From Verrucomicrobiales bacterium (lineage in GTDB: Bacteria; Verrucomicrobiota; Verrucomicrobiia; Limisphaerales; UBA1096): 19,094 nucleotides of DNA. Positions 6,588 to 12,375 of this stretch are shown in pieces. The translations under genes were made by a program, and so were the position numbers. The stretch covers positions 1-19,094 of the forward strand of contig WTHH01000283.1 of assembly GCA_011523195.1 (NCBI GenBank). Direction: 5' to 3'. The notes under the pieces are model-generated. The model had not been told where the DNA came from. It saw only the letters and a list, made by a program, of their open reading frames with translations, and did no database searches. The first letter of the stretch is position 1. Every line of letters begins with the position of its first letter.

Positions 6588-7818
6588 TTCCGGGGGGCCA
6601 AAGGCTTTCTCCGATGTCCGGCCGGAAGTAACTGCCAAGACAACGGATTTTGCGAATATTTTTGTAGGCCAAGGCCAGCGCCGCGGGCAGCTCCACGCCA
6701 AACGCCACCACGTCCGCAACGCGATGTCCCGTGGCCAACAACCCGTCATCGCCATCGCTGGCAACCTCGTTCCACCAGACGTCGCAGGTGAACTCGCCAT
6801 CAACACGGATCGGCACCGGCGGCCCCTCTAGCTGCACGAAAGGATACCCGTAACCGGCCAGCGTGAGCGAGGCACCAAACGCACGGTCAACCCGAAAACG
6901 AACATCCGGCGCCACCCCGCTCGCGGTACGCGTTAGTGTCTCGGCCGAGTTCTCGAGCATGCGCAAAATCATCGGCGTCGCCGTGATGCCCAGCCGGATG
7001 TTGTACTCGATGGCATGCCATCGCTCGTCGTGAAAAATTCCGGTCGCCTGGATCGGCCCGGTGTAGGCGGTCTCGGCAAACCACGGCTTGAGCGGGTGCA
7101 ACAGCGCGGCAGCTAGCCCGTACCGGTCGTCGGGATCGGCCTCGACGAGGCCTCCCATAGGCGCCCCGGCCACGATGCCCATGTTACCGGCGTGGGCGCG
7201 CTTGTACTCCTGATTGGTCACCAGCGAGTGTACCTCTCCATCCACCACCAGCGCGATGTGCCCGGCCTCCCTGCGGCCAAGGTATTCCTGCAGAAAAACT
7301 CCCTCGGCATAATTCACACGCTCAAGCCAGGCACGCGTGTCCCCGGGGGTTTCGCAGATGATCGTGTGCACCGGGCTGTTCGGCGAACAAAGCGGGTTCT
7401 TGATGACGAAGGCTTTCGGCTCGCGATTGATGATCTCCAGAGCGTCAATCCGGTTGTGCGCCACATGCGCGGCCGGAAACGCCACCCCGTGTCGGCTGCA
7501 GAGTTCCCGGGCGAAATCCCGGTCTCGCTCGATCAACATCGCCTCGCCGGTGGGGGAAAACAGGTCCGCCGGGCCGTTGAGCAGCGCCTCCGTCCACGGC
7601 GCCTTGGCCCAGTCGATGGACATCGGAACGACGAGGTCGATCCCCTGTCCCTCGACCAGCCCCGGCAATGAGTCAGCCGAGGCGACATTAAACGCCGGCC
7701 CGGCGAGCGTCGGGGAGTGTTGCCCGTAGTTTCGAGTCAATCCACAGGACACACCGGCGCCGTCATCGCTGAGGATCTGCATCACCGATTGGGCAAATCC
7801 ACCGACGCCAAGCACCAT
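6580..7818 (-). CDS. PurD-like ATP-grasp ligase (divergent GARS family)
   Basis: The fold is that of phosphoribosylamine-glycine ligase: an N-terminal NIMVLGVGGFAQSV Rossmann-type start, a central ATP-grasp domain, and a C-terminal GARS-C domain that is plain in LAGYGYPFVQLEGPPVPI and LLATGHRVADVVAFG...KIRCLGSYFRPDIG. The core differs from true PurD: the magnesium and product-binding EFNxRxGDPE reads EYNIRLGITAT (E and N kept, DPE lost), and the QDHKR...GPNTGGMG loop reads TNQEYKRAHAGNMGIVAGAPMGG. It may therefore ligate a different amine or carboxylate. The start at ATG 7818 gives 412 residues; GTG 7839 and a longer ATG at 7893 are alternatives. It overlaps alr by 8 bases, hinting at a wall- or amino-acid-related role, but that is inference. 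Confidence 0.8.
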   Translation of the reverse strand: MVLGVGGFAQSVMQILSDDGAGVSCGLTRNYGQHSPTLAGPAFNVASADSLPGLVEGQGIDLVVPMSIDWAKAPWTEALLNGPADLFSPTGEAMLIERDRDFARELCSRHGVAFPAAHVAHNRIDALEIINREPKAFVIKNPLCSPNSPVHTIICETPGDTRAWLERVNYAEGVFLQEYLGRREAGHIALVVDGEVHSLVTNQEYKRAHAGNMGIVAGAPMGGLVEADPDDRYGLAAALLHPLKPWFAETAYTGPIQATGIFHDERWHAIEYNIRLGITATPMILRMLENSAETLTRTASGVAPDVRFRVDRAFGASLTLAGYGYPFVQLEGPPVPIRVDGEFTCDVWWNEVASDGDDGLLATGHRVADVVAFGVELPAALALAYKNIRKIRCLGSYFRPDIGESLWPPGNE

Positions 7819-7915
7819 GATGTTCGGCCGGGCTTCCACTCCGTCCGGCCAAGCTACCAGAAAGCCGGCAAGGCTCCAAAACGAATGCACCACCGCACCA
7901 ATAAATGATCAGTAC

Positions 7916-7940
7916 CCTCCCTTTTTTCAAAAAATGGAGG
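7916..7940. repeat. AT-cored inverted repeat in divergent intergenic region
   Basis: CCTCC-c-TTTTTT, one C, AAAAAA-t-GGAGG forms a near-perfect inverted repeat between two divergent genes (PurD-like leftward, SGNH hydrolase rightward). It could be an operator or a cruciform; with runs of T and A on both sides it could also act as a bidirectional terminator-like hairpin. I see no clear -35/-10 pair in 7819-8025. Confidence 0.5.
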
Positions 7941-8025
7941 AACAAAATACAGGAGCGAGGACATTCTGGTCCCCTCTCCTTTTTACTATCGCTTGGCTAA
8001 GGGGGCGGATACGGTCGGTTGCCAA

Positions 8026-9228
8026 ATGTTTTTTCTGAACAAAAGATTGGCGGCAGTCCTGTTTTTCGCTGGGCTGATCTCGCTTGGCCAAGCGGCGACT
8101 GCGGAGCTTAGCAGAAACATCCAATACCGCGGCGGCCTGCAAAATGCCCGGATCCAGTTTGAGCAGGAGAAAACTGGGCGGGTGGCATTCATCGGCGGCT
8201 CGATCACGCAGATGAACGGCTATCGCCCGATGGTTAGCGAGTGGCTGCAGCAGCGGTTCCCCGACACCAAGTTTGAGTTCATCAACGCCGGCATCGCGTC
8301 CACCTGCTCGCACACGGGGGCGTTCCGGCTGGACGACCACGTTTTGTCCAGGGGCCGGATCGACCTGCTGTTCGCGGAGTTCGCGGTGAACGACGATCAG
8401 GACGCCCGGCACACGAGGCGCGGCTGCATCATCGGCATGGAAGGCATCGTTCGGCAGGTCAAAACCAAGCAACCGCTGTGCGACGTCGTGGTGACGCATT
8501 TCGTGAACCCCGGGATGCTGAAGCAGATTCAGGGCGGCAAGACGCCGCTGTCGATCGAGGCCCACGAGGACGTCCTCAAGCACTACCGCGTGTCGTCACT
8601 CTACCTCGCGCGCGAGGTGGCCGACCGCATCCAAGCCGGCTCGCTGACATGGGCCAAGTTTGGTGGCACCCACCCCAAGCCAGCCGGTAACGCCGTTGCC
8701 AGGGAATTGATCGCTGCTCTGCTGGGTCACGCCTGGGCCAGGCCCCTTCCCGAAAACGCCGGCAAGGGCGCACAATTGCTGCCGATCAAGCCGATCGATC
8801 CCGTCAGTTTTTTCAATGGACGATTCCTCTCTCCCGGCTTGGCCAAGCGCAGCGACTGCTGGAAATGGCATGTGCCGGACTGGAAAAACATCCCCGGCAG
8901 CTTACGAAGTACTTTTGCCGGAATGAAACTCCTGTGTGCAGACCAGCCCGGCAGCGAGGTAACGATCGAGTTCGAAGGCCACGCGATCGGGGCCTACGTA
9001 CTTGCCGGGCCGGATGCCGGTGTGCTGGAGGTCAGCATCGACGGCGAAGACTACAAACGCGTGAATCTGTACCACCAATACAGCCGGGGGCTGCACTACC
9101 CCCGCACGGTGATGTTCGCCACCGACCTCAAGCCGGGCAAACACACGGCACAAATTCGAGTGGCCCTGCCTAAAAGAAGCACCACCGGGAACCGCACCGC
9201 ACGGATTCTGCAGTTTACTGTGAATTAA
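8026..9228 (+). CDS. Secreted SGNH/GDSL-type hydrolase
   Basis: A likely periplasmic or secreted esterase acting on acyl groups, perhaps of carbohydrates. From ATG 8026 (400 residues) there is a signal peptide MFFLNKRLAAVLFFAGLISLGQAATAE; an in-frame upstream start at 7993 would bury it behind a charged extension and is rejected. The SGNH blocks are GGSITQ (nucleophile S59), NAGIAST, AEFAVND (N122) and FGGTHPKPAGN (H216). The Asp three residues before the His of the usual DxxHP is Gly213 here, so the triad may be a dyad. From about residue 300 a beta-rich C-terminal domain follows (VTIEFEGHAIGAYVLAGP...LKPGKHTAQIRVAL), resembling a small carbohydrate-binding sandwich. A perfect 14-base palindrome lies within the signal peptide and encodes SLGQA. 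Confidence 0.85.
   Translation: MFFLNKRLAAVLFFAGLISLGQAATAELSRNIQYRGGLQNARIQFEQEKTGRVAFIGGSITQMNGYRPMVSEWLQQRFPDTKFEFINAGIASTCSHTGAFRLDDHVLSRGRIDLLFAEFAVNDDQDARHTRRGCIIGMEGIVRQVKTKQPLCDVVVTHFVNPGMLKQIQGGKTPLSIEAHEDVLKHYRVSSLYLAREVADRIQAGSLTWAKFGGTHPKPAGNAVARELIAALLGHAWARPLPENAGKGAQLLPIKPIDPVSFFNGRFLSPGLAKRSDCWKWHVPDWKNIPGSLRSTFAGMKLLCADQPGSEVTIEFEGHAIGAYVLAGPDAGVLEVSIDGEDYKRVNLYHQYSRGLHYPRTVMFATDLKPGKHTAQIRVALPKRSTTGNRTARILQFTVN
8081..8094. repeat. Full 14-base palindrome in a signal peptide
   Basis: Perfect CGCTTGGCCAAGCG; encodes SLGQA inside the SGNH hydrolase signal peptide. A one-mismatch copy CGCTTGGCTAAG lies 90 bases upstream at 7990. Confidence 0.9.
8837..8849. repeat. TTGGCCAA palindrome in SGNH hydrolase
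   Basis: GCTTGGCCAAGCG; encodes GLAKR in the linker before the C-terminal domain. Confidence 0.85.
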
Positions 9229-9264
9229 TCGCGGAGACATCGTTAATTCCCTTGCCGGAATGCT

Positions 9265-9290
9265 CTCACAGTGTAAAACTCTGCAGTGAG
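9265..9290 (+). other. Stem-loop overlapping the pseudopilin ribosome site
   Basis: CTCAC at 9265-9269 pairs with GTGAG at 9286-9290, with additional inner CAG/CTG pairing. The right arm runs into GAGGTGG, the presumed ribosome site of the gene at 9304, so the hairpin could limit its translation. Stem is short and the effect unproven. Confidence 0.35.
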
Positions 9291-9303
9291 GTGGGTTAAA
9301 CCG

Positions 9304-10227
9304 ATGAAAAAGTTTGCCAAAATGAAATCCGAACGCGGATTCACCTTGATCGAGTTGCTGGTGGTCATTGCGATCATAGCCATTTTGGCGGCTCTGCTTC
9401 TCCCCGCCTTGGCCAAGGCCAAGGCAACCGCCACCGGTGCCGCATGTTTGAACAACAACAAACAGTTGATGCTCGCGTGGAACATGTTCGCCACTGACCA
9501 CGATGACCGAGTTTGTTATGCCAGTGCCTATTACACCGAGCCCACGGCAGAGTTCGCGTGGGCCGTTGGCACCGTCAACGCCCCCGTCCTTAATTCCAAG
9601 GAGGACTATATCACCAAGGGCGTCATGTGGGAGCGGGTTGGCAAATCGGAGGCGGTGTTCGTGTGCCCATCCGACACCTCGATGACGAAGGACTCCAAGG
9701 GCAACAAGCAACGCCGCAAGCGCAGTTACAGCATGAACATCTTTGCTGGTGGCTGGTCCGGCTGGGCGTTTTGGGGTGACCAAAAGTGGAAGGTGTATCG
9801 CAAACTGAGCGAGTTCGAGAATCCGTCCGAGCGGTTCGTATTACTCGATATGCGGGGGAACAGCATCAATGCCGGCAACTACCGCGTCGATATGAATGGT
9901 TGGCCAGACAAACCACAAATGCACCGGTTTTGGCAGGATTACCCCGGCGTGTACCACAACGATGCCACCATGTTTTCCTTCGCCGACGGTCATTGCGAAA
10001 AGAAACGTTGGCTCGACGAGCGCACCAAAAATCCACCGGAAGATCCCAGTGGCAACATCCCCAACCGGGAGATCAAGACACCGAACAACCGAGACATCCA
10101 GTGGATGCAGCAACGCACTACCCGTCAGGAATCTCCGCCGAAAAGGTACGTTGGACCATCTTTTGCCTACACTGCCAAGCTGGCCGGACATCCTTATTGG
10201 GGGTTTTGGAAATCTTCGAAAGAATAA
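9304..10227 (+). CDS. Prepilin-type protein with H-X9-DG motif (copy 1)
   Basis: A type II secretion/type IV pilus-like prepilin. The N-terminus MKKFAKMKSERG|FTLIELLVVIAIIAILAALLLPALAKAK is a class III prepilin signal: cleavage after G12, Phe at +1, Glu at +5, then a hydrophobic helix. The C-terminal processing-associated motif H-X9-DG is seen as HNDATMFSFADG, common in paralogous families of Planctomycetes and Verrucomicrobia. The start at ATG 9304 follows GAGGTGG at 9289-9295; GTG 9286 is in frame but lies within that region. Length is 307 residues. It is paralogous to the next gene, 67 bases downstream. The function of these families is unknown; a role in surface structures or secretion is inferred from the signal. 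Confidence 0.9.
   Translation: MKKFAKMKSERGFTLIELLVVIAIIAILAALLLPALAKAKATATGAACLNNNKQLMLAWNMFATDHDDRVCYASAYYTEPTAEFAWAVGTVNAPVLNSKEDYITKGVMWERVGKSEAVFVCPSDTSMTKDSKGNKQRRKRSYSMNIFAGGWSGWAFWGDQKWKVYRKLSEFENPSERFVLLDMRGNSINAGNYRVDMNGWPDKPQMHRFWQDYPGVYHNDATMFSFADGHCEKKRWLDERTKNPPEDPSGNIPNREIKTPNNRDIQWMQQRTTRQESPPKRYVGPSFAYTAKLAGHPYWGFWKSSKE
9407..9418. repeat. TTGGCCAA palindrome in pseudopilin copy 1
   Basis: CCTTGGCCAAGG; encodes PALAKA at the end of the prepilin helix, where Ala-Leu-Ala-(K/R)-A is the family consensus, so this copy may be coincidental. Confidence 0.6.
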
Positions 10228-10250
10228 GCTTATTCAGCGACTGAGTAAGC
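10228..10250 (+). terminator. Possible stem-loop between pseudopilin genes
   Basis: A 10-base-pair stem with one G-T wobble (GCTTATTCAG with CTGAGTAAGC, loop CGA) starts right after the stop codon of copy 1. No good T-tract follows, only TATTTG. It may be an attenuator, a processing stem or a weak terminator separating the paralogues. An alternative stem CTGAG/CTCAG overlaps its right arm. Confidence 0.45.
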
Positions 10251-10294
10251 TCAGTATTTGACCTCTGGTGTATTTGCCGCTAATTTAATCTTTT

Positions 10295-11260
10295 ATGAAA
10301 AGAGCCTTCACGCTCATCGAGTTGCTGGTGGTCATAGCCATCATTGCCATTCTTGCGGCTCTCCTTCTTCCCGCATTGGCCAGAGCAAAATCCTCAGGCA
10401 CAGCTGCAGCTTGTCTCAACAACAACCGGCAATTACTGATTGCTTGGAATAATTTCTCAGGCGACAATGATGATCATATAGTATATGCTAGTGCATGGTA
10501 CCATCCCGGTTTCCTTTACGGCGGAGGTGACAACCTTAAATACGAACCCACGGTGGATGCCTCGTGGTGCGCCTCCCAATACATCGGCCCAAACAAGCCG
10601 CCCAAGGACTGGATCGAGGTTTCCGCCTTGTTTTATTATCTTAGCAACAACATGGGGGTCTTTCGCTGTCCCGAGGACAAACACTTCGGCGAGGCAAAGG
10701 AGAAGGGCTGGCCAGAGCGCATGCGCTCCTACAGCATCAACCTCTACGCCGGCGGCTGGTCCGGTTGGCCCCTCCGCGGAGACCAGATGTGGACCATCTA
10801 CCGCCAGCAATCCGACTTTCGCGATCCCGCCAACCGGTTCGTTTTGCTCGACATGGATGACGAAAGCATCAACGCCGGAAACTTCCGCGTCGACATGGCC
10901 GGCTGGCCAAACAATTCCAAGGCCTACCAGTTCCGGCAGGATTGGCCGGCCTCGTGGCACAACAATGGATGCACATTCTCCTTTGCCGACGGGCACGCCG
11001 AGCGCAAACGCTGGCAGCATGACGACACTCTGCGCGTCGGCTTCAACCCGCACGAGGGCGAGGGCATCAAGGCCAGCCCTGGCAACCCGGACATCGCATG
11101 GATGCAGGAACGCGCCACCCGCCCCCACGTGGGTTGGGATCAACTCAATTGGGTATACAACCCCTACACCGGCGCCATCATGCAAAAGCCCTGGCCATGG
11201 TGGGGCTACTGGAGGATGCCAAGCGAACAAACCATCCCCGGTCTCCCTTGGACTGAATAG
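10295..11260 (+). CDS. Prepilin-type protein with H-X9-DG motif (copy 2)
   Basis: Same architecture as copy 1: prepilin signal MKRA|FTLIELLVVIAIIAILAALLLPALARAK, with Ala instead of Gly before the cleavage site and Glu at +5. Shared motifs are ACLNNNxQLxxAWNxF, RSYSxNxxAGGWSGW, RFVLLDMxxxSINAGNxRVDMxGWP and DIxWMQxRxTR. The H-X9-DG motif is HNNGCTFSFADG. Length is 321 residues, with a Trp- and Pro-rich tail. The leader has no Shine-Dalgarno (TAATTTAATCTTTTATG). The two copies have diverged most in their middle and end, as expected for an old tandem duplication with different partners. The possible stem-loop between them suggests they can be expressed unequally. Confidence 0.9.
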   Translation: MKRAFTLIELLVVIAIIAILAALLLPALARAKSSGTAAACLNNNRQLLIAWNNFSGDNDDHIVYASAWYHPGFLYGGGDNLKYEPTVDASWCASQYIGPNKPPKDWIEVSALFYYLSNNMGVFRCPEDKHFGEAKEKGWPERMRSYSINLYAGGWSGWPLRGDQMWTIYRQQSDFRDPANRFVLLDMDDESINAGNFRVDMAGWPNNSKAYQFRQDWPASWHNNGCTFSFADGHAERKRWQHDDTLRVGFNPHEGEGIKASPGNPDIAWMQERATRPHVGWDQLNWVYNPYTGAIMQKPWPWWGYWRMPSEQTIPGLPWTE

Positions 11261-11288
11261 ACCGAACGAATCAGTCTTCGTCGAAAGG

Positions 11289-11308
11289 GAGTAACTATTG
11301 GCTTACTC
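11289..11308 (+). other. Small stem-loop upstream of alpha/beta hydrolase
   Basis: GAGTAA pairs with TTACTC across an 8-base loop, between the pseudopilin stop and the hydrolase start. No T-run follows, so a terminator role is doubtful. Confidence 0.25.
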
Positions 11309-11335
11309 ACAACATTCTGGCAGGCTCTTCCGCGC

Positions 11336-12058
11336 ATGGCATTCAGTAAATTTACATTTTTCATGGCATTGGCCATGGCATTGAGCGTCGGACAAACAAT
11401 GAGTGCTGCCGACCTAAACCAGACCAGAGAATCCTACTCTGCCGAAGTCACAAAAAAATATTCCTACCATTATCTGAAGTATCTCCCCAAGGGTTACGAC
11501 GGAAAGAAAAAGTTTCCGTTACTGCTTTTCCTCCACGGCGCCGGCGAACGAGGTAGTGATCTTGAAAAAGTAACCAAGCACGGCCCACCAAAACTAATTA
11601 AACAGGGAAAACAATTTCCGTTCATTGTGATATCGCCGCAGTGCCCAAAAGACAGTTGGTGGGATGCAAACGCACTCGATGCCATGGTGGATCAAATCAT
11701 CAAGACCCATGCAGTTGATGAATCGCGTGTTTATTGCACGGGCCTAAGCATGGGAGGATTCGGCACTTGGTCGCTGGGTGGGATCAATCCTGATCGATTT
11801 GCAGCCTTCGCTCCGATATGCGGAGGGGGACGGTGGTCAGATGCTTATCAAATGAGGGAAAAACCTGTTTGGGTCTTTCATGGTGACGCCGACAAAGTTG
11901 TACCGCTCGAGGAGTCGGAGCGAATGGTCAAAGCGTTGAAGCAGCGGGGAGGTAAACCCAAGTTTACGATCTACAAAGGCGTAAACCATGATTCATGGAC
12001 GGAAACGTACAACAACCCCAAGTTGTACGAATGGTTCCTTTCTCACAAAAAAGAATAA
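11336..12058 (+). CDS. Secreted alpha/beta-hydrolase, prolyl-oligopeptidase/esterase type
   Basis: A secreted serine hydrolase, probably an esterase. The signal peptide is MAFSKFTFFMALAMALSVGQTMSAAD. The oxyanion motif is FLHGAGERG, the nucleophile elbow GLSMGG (S138), the acid is in FHGDADKVVP (D186), and the histidine in VNHDSW (H218). Spacing and length (240 residues) match the short esterases found near polysaccharide-degradation genes; feruloyl or acetyl-xylan esterase activity is possible but not shown. Bases 11461-11520 and 11581-11640 are about 42-43% GC against 60-70% in sampled neighbours, and the early codons are A-rich, which suggests recent acquisition. The next gene starts 11 bases later. 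Confidence 0.85.
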   Translation: MAFSKFTFFMALAMALSVGQTMSAADLNQTRESYSAEVTKKYSYHYLKYLPKGYDGKKKFPLLLFLHGAGERGSDLEKVTKHGPPKLIKQGKQFPFIVISPQCPKDSWWDANALDAMVDQIIKTHAVDESRVYCTGLSMGGFGTWSLGGINPDRFAAFAPICGGGRWSDAYQMREKPVWVFHGDADKVVPLEESERMVKALKQRGGKPKFTIYKGVNHDSWTETYNNPKLYEWFLSHKKE

Positions 12059-12069
12059 ACCGAACACCC

Positions 12070-12375
12070 ATGAACGTCCTCTTCATCATCGATGGTTGTC
12101 CCACGGAGGATCGTCGAGCGAAGGAGGCATTGCGCATCGCAGCCGGGATCAGCCCCTGGGGAAAAGTCCGGCCGACCATTTGTTTTTCATCCGGCCTTGG
12201 CCAAGCGGGCGACCCGGAGATTCGCCGTTACTTCACGCTGCTGCGCGACACTTCCGGCGGCCTGTTCACTTTGGCCGGAGATGAAAATGATTGGCTTCAG
12301 CCGATCGACCAAAACGGCTTGGCCAAGCTGGAGACGGATGCCGACACGGTGCTGCGGTTCGGCTCAGGCGCGTAG
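12070..12375 (+). CDS. Small protein of unknown function, possibly DsrE-like
   Basis: 101 residues from ATG 12070; an upstream in-frame ATG at 11995 lies inside the previous gene and is rejected. The sequence MNVLFIIDGCPTEDRRAKEALRIAAGISPWGKVRPTICFSSGLGQAG looks like the beta-alpha start of a DsrE/DsrF-type fold (hydrophobic strand, loop, helix), but no cysteine motif is conserved enough to call it. It follows the alpha/beta hydrolase by 11 bases and is probably co-transcribed. Its last 12 bases overlap the end of the UvrA-family gene on the other strand. Two palindrome copies add GLGQAG and NGLAKLE to this short protein, a very high density. It is a real gene on position and composition, but the function is unknown. 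Confidence 0.6.
   Translation: MNVLFIIDGCPTEDRRAKEALRIAAGISPWGKVRPTICFSSGLGQAGDPEIRRYFTLLRDTSGGLFTLAGDENDWLQPIDQNGLAKLETDADTVLRFGSGA
12195..12207. repeat. TTGGCCAA palindrome in the small protein gene, first copy
   Basis: CCTTGGCCAAGCG; encodes GLGQAG. Confidence 0.85.
12317..12328. repeat. TTGGCCAA palindrome in the small protein gene, second copy
   Basis: Perfect GCTTGGCCAAGC, 122 bases after the first copy; encodes GLAKL. Confidence 0.85.

Noticed and set aside
6588..6806. Longer N-terminus for alanine racemase
   Set aside because: The added residues are Arg/Trp/Pro-rich shadow of the PurD-like gene and match nothing in the family.
7993..8025. Upstream start for the SGNH hydrolase at a TTG at 7993
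   Set aside because: It would add a charged segment before a clean signal peptide.
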